NCBI GenBank assembly: GCA_021651055.1
Contig: JAJHOH010000001.1
Location: 3,841,001-3,905,000 of the forward strand
From: Candidatus Manganitrophus morganii
GTDB taxonomy: Bacteria; Nitrospirota; Nitrospiria; SBBL01; Manganitrophaceae
Direction: 5' to 3'
Length of the DNA stretch: 64,000 nucleotides
Numbering within the stretch: position 1 is the stretch's first letter; the number at the start of each line of letters is the position of its first letter. Shown here piece after piece: positions 53,388 to 61,047 of the stretch. The notes beneath the pieces are model-generated. The model did no database searches, had not been told where the DNA came from, and saw only the letters and a list, made by a program, of their open reading frames with translations. The position numbers were made by a program, and so were the translations under genes.

Positions 53388-54515
53388 ATGAAATATTGGT
53401 TTCGATTGTATGTGACACTGAAGAAGGGAGGGGCGCTCTTACTATTGCTCCTGATTTTCGCCGGATGCGGCGAGGGGGGAAAGTCCGACGCCAAGCCGCC
53501 TCAGGCTTCGGGGCCGCAGACGGCCCCCGCGGGTCCTCCGGCGATGCCGGTGGAGGCGGCGCGGGTTCAGACCGGAACGGGACGGTTGGAAGTCACCGCC
53601 GTCGGCTCCCTGGAGGCGAATGAATCGACGGTGATTCGGTCGGAGATCGCCGGCCGGATCACCGCCATCCGGTTTAAAGAAGGGGAGCGGGCGACGAAGG
53701 GGAGCGTTCTTCTCACGATCAATTCGGAGGAGTTCCAGGCCCAGCTCAATCAGATCAAAGCGGTCGTCGAGCTGAACAAGATGAACTTCGAGCGGGCAAA
53801 ACAGCTGCGCCCGGAGGGGTTGATCGCCGAGCGGGCGTACGATGAGGCCGAATCGAGATTAAAGGAGTCGGAAGCGAGCCTCTCCCTCGCGCAGGTGCGC
53901 CTCGACAAATCGATCCTCCGCGCCCCCTTCAGCGGCCAACTCGGTCTCCGTCAGGTGAGTCCGGGCGACTTTGTTCAGCCGGGCCAGGCGATCGTCAATC
54001 TGGAAGATACCGATTCGATCAAGGTCGATTTCCGTGTCCCGGAGATCTACTTGAACCGGATCGAAGACGGCCAGTCGCTTCAAGTCGGGGTGGACGTCTA
54101 CCCGAATCGGCTCTTCGAGGGGAAAATTTATGCGATCGACTCGCGGATCGACAATGCGACGCGGACCGTTCTCGTCCGCGCGCGGGTGCCGAATCCGGCG
54201 GGGGTGCTCCGTCCGGGGATGTTCGCCCGCGTGACGCTGCTCCTCGGCGAGCGGGAAAATGCCGTCTTCGTTCCCGAACAGGCGGTGGTCCCGATGGGAG
54301 GAGATAAATTCGTCTACCGCGTGGTCGACGGAAAGGCGGTATTGACGAAGGTCCGCCTGGGGCTTCGGAAAGAGGGCCGGGTGGAAGTTGTCGAAGGGAT
54401 CGGCCCGGAGGAGACGGTGATCACCGCCGGGCAGATGAAGCTCTTCGACGGCGCCCCGGTGATGACCGTGGGGGCCGCAGAGGCCGCGCCTGAAAAGGCG
54501 CCGGCGGGAGGGTAG
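53388..54515 (+). CDS. RND efflux periplasmic adaptor lipoprotein (second copy)
   Basis: This 375-residue adaptor is a lipoprotein with lipobox IFAGC. The lipoyl half SLEANESTVIRSEIAGRITAI, the alpha hairpin (about 100-150), SILRAPFSGQLGLRQVSPGDFV and the MP domain VFVPEQAVVPMGGDKFVYRVVDG are clear. The ATG at 53388 is used because GGGAG lies eight bases upstream; the GTG at 53382 is too near. It lies two bases before the second RND permease and serves it together with the second TolC. Confidence 0.94.
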   Translation: MKYWFRLYVTLKKGGALLLLLLIFAGCGEGGKSDAKPPQASGPQTAPAGPPAMPVEAARVQTGTGRLEVTAVGSLEANESTVIRSEIAGRITAIRFKEGERATKGSVLLTINSEEFQAQLNQIKAVVELNKMNFERAKQLRPEGLIAERAYDEAESRLKESEASLSLAQVRLDKSILRAPFSGQLGLRQVSPGDFVQPGQAIVNLEDTDSIKVDFRVPEIYLNRIEDGQSLQVGVDVYPNRLFEGKIYAIDSRIDNATRTVLVRARVPNPAGVLRPGMFARVTLLLGERENAVFVPEQAVVPMGGDKFVYRVVDGKAVLTKVRLGLRKEGRVEVVEGIGPEETVITAGQMKLFDGAPVMTVGAAEAAPEKAPAGG

Positions 54516-54517
54516 AA

Positions 54518-57500
54518 ATGTATTTGCCCGAGATATCGATTCGTCGTCCCGTCCTCGCGACGGTGATGAGCCTGGTCCTCACCCTGCTCGGCGTCATCTC
54601 CTACACGCGCCTCTCCGTCCGGGAATATCCGAAGATCGACCCGCCGGTTGTCTCGGTCCGGACTGTTTATCCCGGTGCTTCCGCCGAAATTATCGAGAGC
54701 CAGATCACCCGGCCGATCGAAAGCGCCCTGGCCGGGATCGAGGGGATCAAAGTCATGAAGTCGATCAGCCGGGAGGAGGTCAGCCAGATTACGATCGAGT
54801 TTGTCCTCAATCGGGATCCCGACGCGGCGGCCAACGATGTGCGCGACCGGGTCGCGCGCGGACGGGCGACCATTCCGGAGGAGGCGCTGGAGTCGATCGT
54901 CCAGAAGATCGAAGCTGACGCCCAGGCGGTGATGTGGATCGCTTTCTCCAGCGATCGGCATACCCCGCTGGAGATCACCGATTATGCCGATCGCTTTGTG
55001 AAAGACCGTCTTCAGACGCTCGACGGGGTGGCGACCGTCATCATCGGGGGCGAGCGCCGCTACGCGATGCGGATCTGGCTGGACCGGGACCGGCTGGCGG
55101 CGTTTCAATTGACCCCGCGTGATGTCGAGATGGCCCTCCGCGCGCAGAATGTCGATGTGCCGTCGGGCCGGATTGAAAGCCGGTTCCGCGAATTTACGGT
55201 CTTGACTGAGACCGACTTGAAGACGCCGGATGAATTCAATCGGCTGATTCTCAGGGAGGTCAACGGTTATCCGGTCCGCTTAAGCGATGTCGGCTATGCC
55301 GAAGTCGGCGCGGAGGACGACCGGAACGCGGTCCGGGTCAACGGCAACCCGGCGGTCGGCCTGGGAATCGTAAAACAATCGACCGCCAATACCCTGGAAG
55401 TCGCCGAGGGGATCAAGGCGGAGCTGCCGAATATCAGCGCGGGGCTTCCGGAGGGGATGCGGTTGCAGGTCGCCTTCGACAGCTCGGTCTTCATCGACAA
55501 GTCGATCAACGCCGTTTACCGGACGATCGCGGAGGCGATGGTTTTGGTGGTCCTGGTGATTTTCTTCTTCCTCCGGTCGTTCCGGGCGACCCTGATCCCG
55601 TCAATCGCCATTCCCGTCTCGCTGATCGGCGCTTTCCTTTTTATGTACATCATGGGGTTTTCGGTCAATATCTTGACGCTGCTGGCGCTGGTGCTGGCGA
55701 TCGGTCTGGTGGTCGACGACGCCATTGTGATGATGGAGAATATCTACCGCCGGATCGAGGGGGGGATGCCGCGGCGTCAGGCGGCGCTCGAGGGGAGCCG
55801 CGAGATTGCCTTTGCCGTGGTCGTCATGACGATCACCCTTTCGGCCGTCTTCGTTCCGCTGGCGTTTATCACCGGCACCACCGGAAGGCTCTTCATCGAG
55901 TTCGCCCTGACCGTGGCGGGGGCGGTCCTTGTCTCCGGTTTTGTCGCGCTGACCCTCACCCCGATGTTGTCGGGAAGAATCTTAAAGCATCAGGCGCAGC
56001 AGGGCCGGTTCTACACCGTCACCGAGCGCTGGTTTGAGGCGATGAATAACGGCTATCGAAGGCTCCTGGCCGGGTCGTTGAGGGCGCGGTGGTTGGTGGT
56101 CTTGCTCGGGTTTATCTTCGCGGGGGCGAGCGTTCTCCTTTTCATGTTGCTCAAATCGGAATTGGCGCCGCTCGAAGACCGCGGGACGATTATCGGGGTG
56201 ATGATCGCTCCGGAAGGTTCGACGATGGCCTACACCGACAAGTATGCCCGGCAGGTGGAGGAATTCTATTCCAACGTCCCCGAGATCAAGACGTACTTTA
56301 TGGTTATCGCCCCCGGTCTCGAGCGGCCGAACCCGGTCAATTCGGCCCTCTCGTTCGTCAGCCTGAAGCCGTGGGAGGAGCGGACGCGGAAGCAGCAGGA
56401 GATCGCCGCCGCGCTGGGGCCGAAGATGTTCGGCCTGCCGGGGGTATTGTCGTTTCCGGTCAATCCCCCCTCTCTCGGGCAGAACTTCCGGAATCCCCCG
56501 GTGCAATTCGTCATTCAGGCGAATTCTTATGAGGAGCTTCAAACTCTGACCGATCGGCTGATGGAGAAAATGCGCGCCAATCCGGATCTCGCCAACATCG
56601 ACAGCGACCTGAAGCTCAACAAGCCGCAATTAAACGTCACGATCAACCGCGACAAAGCGGCCGACGTCGGGGTGGGGGTCGACGAGATCGGCCGGACCCT
56701 TCAGACCCTCCTCGGCGGGCTCCAGGTGACCCGCTACAAGGAGCAGGGGGAGCAATATGATGTCATTATCAAGCTGGCCGACAAGGACCGGACCAATCCG
56801 GCCGATCTGACCTCGATTTTCGTCCGGGGAAAGGATCAGCAGTTGGTGCAGCTCTCGAATCTGGTTCAGGTGAAAGAGACGGTTGCTCCCAAAGAGCTCA
56901 ACCACTTCAATCGGCTTCGCTCCGCGACGATCTCCGCCAATCTGGCCCCCACTTATTCCTTGGGGGAGGCGATCGAATTTCTGGAAAAATCGGCGGCCGA
57001 GATCCTCCCGGCGACGGCGAAGGCCGATCTCGACGGCCAATCGCGGGAGTTCAGGGAGGCGGGGGCGAGCCTCTACTTCGCCTTTGTCCTTGCCCTGGTC
57101 TTCATTTATTTGGTTCTGGCGGCGCAGTTCGAGAGCTTCGTCGATCCGTTCGTCATCATGCTCTCGGTGCCGCTGGCGGTGACCGGGGCGCTGCTGTCGC
57201 TCTGGCTTACCGGGGGGACGCTGAATGTCTACAGCCAGATCGGGATGGTGATGCTGATCGGCCTGGTGACCAAGAACGGGATCCTGATCGTCGAGTTTGC
57301 CAACCAGATTCAGGAGCAGGGAAAAGAGCTGCAGGAGGCGGTGATCGAGGCGTCGGTCCTCCGGCTGCGTCCGATCTTGATGACGGCGATCACCGCGGTC
57401 CTCGCCGCGGTCCCGTTGGCGCTGGCGAAGGGGGCGGGGGCGGAGAGCCGCCAGCAGATCGGGTGGGTCGTCGTCGGCGGGATGAGCCTGGGGACGCTGC

Positions 57501-57613
57501 TGACCCTCTTCATCATTCCGACGGCATATACCTTTTTTGCGAAAAAACGGCAGGCGGAGGAGACGGAAGGGGTTCGAACGTCGCCCGAACTTGTCCATGC
57601 CGATCGAAGTTAA
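54518..57613 (+). CDS. RND efflux permease, HAE1 type (second copy)
   Basis: The 1031-residue pump opens LPEISIRRPVLATVMSLVLTLLGVISY. The proton-relay aspartates lie in LAIGLVVDDAIVMMENIYRRIEGG and the helix-10 Lys in LIGLVTKNGILIVEFANQ. LSVREYPKIDPPVVSVRTVYPGAS is the usual first loop. It belongs to a different subgroup from the first copy (closer to MexF/AcrD-like variants in which N follows TK), so the two pumps are likely to differ in substrates. The gene is intact. It ends the recognisable part of the efflux operon. Confidence 0.95.
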   Translation: MYLPEISIRRPVLATVMSLVLTLLGVISYTRLSVREYPKIDPPVVSVRTVYPGASAEIIESQITRPIESALAGIEGIKVMKSISREEVSQITIEFVLNRDPDAAANDVRDRVARGRATIPEEALESIVQKIEADAQAVMWIAFSSDRHTPLEITDYADRFVKDRLQTLDGVATVIIGGERRYAMRIWLDRDRLAAFQLTPRDVEMALRAQNVDVPSGRIESRFREFTVLTETDLKTPDEFNRLILREVNGYPVRLSDVGYAEVGAEDDRNAVRVNGNPAVGLGIVKQSTANTLEVAEGIKAELPNISAGLPEGMRLQVAFDSSVFIDKSINAVYRTIAEAMVLVVLVIFFFLRSFRATLIPSIAIPVSLIGAFLFMYIMGFSVNILTLLALVLAIGLVVDDAIVMMENIYRRIEGGMPRRQAALEGSREIAFAVVVMTITLSAVFVPLAFITGTTGRLFIEFALTVAGAVLVSGFVALTLTPMLSGRILKHQAQQGRFYTVTERWFEAMNNGYRRLLAGSLRARWLVVLLGFIFAGASVLLFMLLKSELAPLEDRGTIIGVMIAPEGSTMAYTDKYARQVEEFYSNVPEIKTYFMVIAPGLERPNPVNSALSFVSLKPWEERTRKQQEIAAALGPKMFGLPGVLSFPVNPPSLGQNFRNPPVQFVIQANSYEELQTLTDRLMEKMRANPDLANIDSDLKLNKPQLNVTINRDKAADVGVGVDEIGRTLQTLLGGLQVTRYKEQGEQYDVIIKLADKDRTNPADLTSIFVRGKDQQLVQLSNLVQVKETVAPKELNHFNRLRSATISANLAPTYSLGEAIEFLEKSAAEILPATAKADLDGQSREFREAGASLYFAFVLALVFIYLVLAAQFESFVDPFVIMLSVPLAVTGALLSLWLTGGTLNVYSQIGMVMLIGLVTKNGILIVEFANQIQEQGKELQEAVIEASVLRLRPILMTAITAVLAAVPLALAKGAGAESRQQIGWVVVGGMSLGTLLTLFIIPTAYTFFAKKRQAEETEGVRTSPELVHADRS

Positions 57614-57630
57614 ATTTGCGTTGCGTAGGG

Positions 57631-57646
57631 GCGTATTGCAATACGC
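57631..57646. repeat. perfect 16 bp palindrome, REP-like
   Basis: GCGTATTGCAATACGC reads the same on both strands, preceded by TAGGGG. Palindromes of this form (GGGGCGTATTGCAATACGCCCC) occur as dispersed repeats in many bacterial genomes; here only the left flank is complete. It sits in the 86-base gap after the second RND permease and could form a weak hairpin in the transcript. Confidence 0.55.
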
Positions 57647-57699
57647 TTGAAACCGTTTCTTTACGCCTGATATGATGTGAGAGATAACAGGGCCGCTCG

Positions 57700-58197
57700 A
57701 TGAAATCCCGTCTCCTCGATTTGCATCAATCCGCCAAAGAGGATCTCCCTCGAATCATTCTCTATTCGGTGATGGTCCATTACATTGTCTTTTATTATCT
57801 CTTCGGCAATCCGTTTCTGGTCCTGATCGATCGGAAGGGGTCCGGCGGCCCGAGCAATCTCGATATCGAACTCCTTTCTCCCAACGACGTTGACGAGGGG
57901 GACGACCCTTTCGGAGGGAAGAGAGAGTTTCCCGTCTTCCCTCCCGAAAAAGGGGAGGAGGAGCAGGGGGAGATCGAGTTTCGCGGGAGAGAAAAACCGG
58001 ATGATCTTTCCGAAGACGGGATGAATCTGGTCGAGAACATCGCGGCGCAACCTCCTCCTAAAAAGATCCTCAAGCCTCCGCCCAACATGACCGGACCGGA
58101 AGATTGTATGCTGAAGCTGGTCGGGATGGTCTGTCCGAACGGCGATTTCGATTGTATCGAGGCCTATAAAGCGTTCTGCACCCGCTTGCCTGAATAA
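57700..58197 (+). CDS. hypothetical single-helix membrane protein
   Basis: I do not recognise this 165-residue protein. It has a short N-terminal tail, one membrane helix (about 18-43: RIILYSVMVHYIVFYYLFGNPF) and a Pro/Glu-rich, acidic periplasmic part with FPVFPPEKGEEEQGEIEFRG. The C-terminal 35 residues contain four cysteines (C134, C142, C149, C159 by my count), which could form two disulfides. The layout is TonB-like in outline, with a helix and then a Pro-rich stretch, but no TonB domain is evident. It follows the efflux operon by 86 bases in the same direction. Confidence 0.65.
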   Translation: MKSRLLDLHQSAKEDLPRIILYSVMVHYIVFYYLFGNPFLVLIDRKGSGGPSNLDIELLSPNDVDEGDDPFGGKREFPVFPPEKGEEEQGEIEFRGREKPDDLSEDGMNLVENIAAQPPPKKILKPPPNMTGPEDCMLKLVGMVCPNGDFDCIEAYKAFCTRLPE

Positions 58198-58223
58198 AGC
58201 CCGAATAAGGGAAGATGCAGCGG

Positions 58224-59009
58224 CTAAGAGGTTTCTCTCCGAAGGGTCCAGGCGGGATTTCCATACTTTTCTTTGACGAGGCGGGCGGCGACTTCTTCTT
58301 CCTCCGGGGTGAGGCTTCCCATCTCCAGATTGATTGAGAGAGCCGATTCGAACCCTCCCTTCATCGCCGCAAACAGGGTTTCATCGTCGGGCAGGAGAGG
58401 AAGAAGCGCATCAAGGCTGATCTGATTTTCGGAGGAGAAACTCCGGTCCGATTCTTTCTTCAAGATCAAAGATCCATGCTGCAGAAAATGTTTCGTCCAT
58501 CGCCGCTGCGCGCTTCCGATCAGCTTTTTCCCTTGGGCGGTGATTTCGTACCAGGAGGTCGAAGCAAAACAGAGGGAATTCGAGGGTCGTTCGAGTCGCT
58601 GCGAGCGGGGAGGGGCATACACTTCGGCCTCGACGCCGAGCGATTCCAATCCGGCCAAGAGCCCTTTCGCAATCGTATAGAAAGTTTCCTTGATCCCTCC
58701 GGCAAAGAGCGGATCTTTCGTTGATGCGACAACGGAGTAGGTCAACTCCCGATGATGAAGAAGCGCCCGGCCCCCCGTCATCCGCCGAACGAAGTGGTGC
58801 GTCCCCCCCGCCATGAGCGCATCCCATTCCGGCTCCCACTTCTGAAAGGAGCCGAACGAAACGGAGGGAACGGCCCAGCCGTAGAGACGGAGGGTCGGCG
58901 GGACCTGACCTTTCGAAAAGGCGGTCGCGATCGCCTCATCGATCGCCATGTTCATCTCGGGCGGCTGAGGTAAATGGGAGAGCAGCCGCCATGTCGTCTT
59001 GGAGTTCAT
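58224..59009 (-). CDS. lipoate-protein ligase A family protein, probable octanoyltransferase LipM
   Basis: The 261-residue protein has the lipoate/biotin ligase fold. RRMTGGRALLHHRELTYSV (75-93) is the substrate loop, C147 in NSLCFASTSWYEI sits at the place of the LipM acyl-thioester Cys, and K162 lies in GKKLIGSAQRR. LipM transfers octanoyl from acyl carrier protein to the H protein GcvH; the gcvH gene is 3.5 kb away. A lipoate ligase role cannot be excluded, since an ATP-binding motif is hard to judge by eye. The ATG at 59009 with GGAGACGAG upstream is preferred over 59069, which would lie upstream of the predicted transcript. Confidence 0.85.
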   Translation of the reverse strand: MNSKTTWRLLSHLPQPPEMNMAIDEAIATAFSKGQVPPTLRLYGWAVPSVSFGSFQKWEPEWDALMAGGTHHFVRRMTGGRALLHHRELTYSVVASTKDPLFAGGIKETFYTIAKGLLAGLESLGVEAEVYAPPRSQRLERPSNSLCFASTSWYEITAQGKKLIGSAQRRWTKHFLQHGSLILKKESDRSFSSENQISLDALLPLLPDDETLFAAMKGGFESALSINLEMGSLTPEEEEVAARLVKEKYGNPAWTLRRETS

Positions 59010-59040
59010 CTCGTCTCCGATTCTTCGCTGCCTCGGACGG

Positions 59041-59069
59041 ATCTTAGGGAAAGTAAAACGAAACGTCAA
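59041..59069 (-). promoter_or_regulatory. sigma70-type promoter of the LipM-type gene
   Basis: On the minus strand TTGACG (59069-59064), a 17 bp spacer and TAAGAT (59046-59041) predict a start near 59034 and a 25-base leader. Its -35 box is two bases from that of the divergent ndk promoter. Confidence 0.6.
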
Positions 59070-59071
59070 GA

Positions 59072-59100
59072 TTGACTTAGGGGCACATTTGGGGTATCTT
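59072..59100 (+). promoter_or_regulatory. sigma70-type promoter of ndk
   Basis: TTGACT (59072-59077), a 17 bp spacer and TATCTT (59095-59100) predict a start near 59107. A CGCGTC-TCTGAG-GACGCG hairpin (59128-59145) lies in the leader. Confidence 0.6.
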
Positions 59101-59127
59101 TACCCGCGATTTCTCAGGTTGTATTCC

Positions 59128-59145
59128 CGCGTCTCTGAGGACGCG
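59128..59145 (+). promoter_or_regulatory. hairpin in the ndk leader
   Basis: A six-base-pair GC-rich stem CGCGTC/GACGCG with a six-base loop stands about 20 bases after the predicted transcription start and 15 before AAGGAGG. No T-run follows. Its role is unknown; it could be a transcript stabiliser. Confidence 0.35.
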
Positions 59146-59170
59146 TCATGTTGAAGTAGAAGGAGGATCG

Positions 59171-59590
59171 GTGTCTGAGCGAACACTTTCGATTATTAAG
59201 CCGGATGCGGTGTCTAAGAATGTCATTGGAGAGATCATCAAGCGGTTTGAAAGCGCGCAACTCAAGATTGTCGCGATTCAGATGCGTCATTTAACGAAAA
59301 AGGAAGCGGAGGCGTTTTACGATGTCCATCGGGAGCGCCCCTTCTTCGATAGCTTGGCCACCTTTATGAGTTCGGGGCCGGTTGTGGCGATGGTGCTGGA
59401 GGGAGAAAACGCCGTTGCGAAGAATCGCACCCTGATGGGAGCGACCGATCCGAAGAAGGCCGATAAGGGGACGATCCGGGCCGACTTTGCAGGAAGCATT
59501 GAAGCAAATGCCGTTCATGGCTCCGATTCCTCCACATCGGCGGCCGTTGAAATTCCTTTTTTCTTCAGTCGACTCGATCTCGTTCGTTGA
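59171..59590 (+). CDS. ndk: nucleoside diphosphate kinase
   Basis: Ndk balances nucleoside triphosphate pools by moving the gamma-phosphate from ATP through a phospho-histidine. The protein has 139 residues, the opening [20 protein letters not shown], the block [23 protein letters not shown], and the catalytic H116 in [10 protein letters not shown]. The GTG start is preceded by AAGGAGG. It leads a run with the FAD-type oxidoreductase gene, which begins four bases after its stop. Confidence 0.96.
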   Translation: MSERTLSIIKPDAVSKNVIGEIIKRFESAQLKIVAIQMRHLTKKEAEAFYDVHRERPFFDSLATFMSSGPVVAMVLEGENAVAKNRTLMGATDPKKADKGTIRADFAGSIEANAVHGSDSSTSAAVEIPFFFSRLDLVR

Positions 59591-59593
59591 ATC

Positions 59594-60997
59594 ATGACAG
59601 AACGAAAAAAGTATGATGCCGTTTTTGCGGGGTGCAGCCTGACGTCACTGGCTGCCGCCGCCGCATTGGCGAAAAGGGGGAGATCGGTCCTCGTCCTGTC
59701 GGGGACCGAGGTTCACTTCCCCTCTCCTCTCTTTCGGTTTGCCCAGGGGCCCCTCCTCTATCTCGGTTTTGAAGAAGGGGGGGCGATGGAAGGTTTTTTC
59801 TCGGAGCTTCCCCTCCCCATTCCCAGCTTAAGAAAGGAAGGGTTCTTATTCAAGCGGGCCCTTCCCTTTCTTCAAATCGTCCAATCCCAGCATCGGATCG
59901 ATCTCTCCTCCCAAAATGAAGAATACCTCGACGAGCTGAAACGGGAGTTCGGCCCCCAGCTCCAAAAAATTAAATCGTTCTTTCAGGAGATCGAGAAAGA
60001 GACGCCGGCCCTCGCGCCCTATCTGGGCCGTTTCTCCCAGGTGGAAATCCATGGACTGGTCGACCGATTGGGGGCCTGGAAGCAGAAATTTGATTTTCAG
60101 AGGGCGGTTCAAAGTTATAAGAAGAAGCCCGCGACGGAATTCCTCGTCCCCTTCGCTTTTGATGAGGAATTTCTCGAATATCTCGATCTCCAAGCGCTCT
60201 TTGCTTTTCGACGGCCGCTGACCGGCATCTCGACCTACGATCTGATTCTTCTGACCTGGAGTCTATCCAAAGGGGGAGTTCGGATGGTAGGGGGCGCGTC
60301 GACGCTCATCTCCTTTTTCGTTAAGTTGATCAAGGGGTGGGGAGGGGAGGTGGTCGGAGACAAAACCGTCACCCAGGTCGAAACAAAGGGGAAGCGGATC
60401 GATGAAATCGTCCTGAAGGATGGGACGCGGATTCCGACCAAACACCTCATTCTCGTCCAACCTCCGCCGAATTCCCCCGTTCATTTCTGTTTTACCCTTC
60501 GCAACGAATGGATTCCGGCGCCGATGAAAGAGAGTCTTCTCATGACCTGGGGGGAAGAGATTCCCCCCGATGTCGAAGACCTGTTGGTCCTCCGCCTCAG
60601 TCTGCCGGAGGAGGAAGAGGGATTTTCCGCCGGTGTCCGAGGGCTGGTTGTCACGGCGCTTTTCCGCCCAGGCGTGGAGGTCACGGCGGATCGAATCGAA
60701 GCGGTCCGGAAGAGGGTGCTCGATCGACTTCAATGGCTGATGCCCTTTTCCAAATCGCAAATCGAGGAGGTCGCCGGCACAGTCGGCAAGCGGGAGCTTC
60801 CGTCTTCCCTCGAAACGCTTCAGACGGAGTGGCGCGGCAAATCGCGCGAAATTTCGAAAGGGACCTGGAGCTTCCTTCAGCCGAAGGATTTAAGGAATGT
60901 CATTCTGCTGAAAGATGATCTGTCGGATCACCTTGCATGGGGTTCCTCCTTTCTCGCCGGAACCTCCCTCGCCCAGACGGTCGAGCAAGGCCTTTAG
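59594..60997 (+). CDS. FAD/NAD(P)-binding oxidoreductase-like protein with altered nucleotide motif
   Basis: The 467-residue protein resembles phytoene desaturase/amine oxidase-like flavoproteins by its opening YDAVFAGCSLTSLAAAAALAKRGRSVLVLSG and the domain layout, with GGVRMVGGASTLISFFVKLIKGWGGEVVGD near 230 matching the usual GG(M/A)xxLxxxLxxxxxxxGG motif. The GxGxxG of the first strand-turn-helix reads G13-C-S-L-T-S18, so two of three glycines are missing and FAD binding may be weakened or lost. There is no C-terminal FAD motif that I recognise with certainty. It is encoded with ndk, four bases apart. It may be a carrier or structural protein rather than an enzyme. Confidence 0.68.
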   Translation: MTERKKYDAVFAGCSLTSLAAAAALAKRGRSVLVLSGTEVHFPSPLFRFAQGPLLYLGFEEGGAMEGFFSELPLPIPSLRKEGFLFKRALPFLQIVQSQHRIDLSSQNEEYLDELKREFGPQLQKIKSFFQEIEKETPALAPYLGRFSQVEIHGLVDRLGAWKQKFDFQRAVQSYKKKPATEFLVPFAFDEEFLEYLDLQALFAFRRPLTGISTYDLILLTWSLSKGGVRMVGGASTLISFFVKLIKGWGGEVVGDKTVTQVETKGKRIDEIVLKDGTRIPTKHLILVQPPPNSPVHFCFTLRNEWIPAPMKESLLMTWGEEIPPDVEDLLVLRLSLPEEEEGFSAGVRGLVVTALFRPGVEVTADRIEAVRKRVLDRLQWLMPFSKSQIEEVAGTVGKRELPSSLETLQTEWRGKSREISKGTWSFLQPKDLRNVILLKDDLSDHLAWGSSFLAGTSLAQTVEQGL

Positions 60998-61047
60998 CGC
61001 CCGGCATCTATTTCCATTTTCTTATTAGAATAAGGACTCTCTTGGGA

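Noticed and set aside
57614..57699. Intrinsic terminator after the second RND gene
   Set aside because: The palindrome has no T-run after it, so termination cannot be claimed; it is listed as a repeat.
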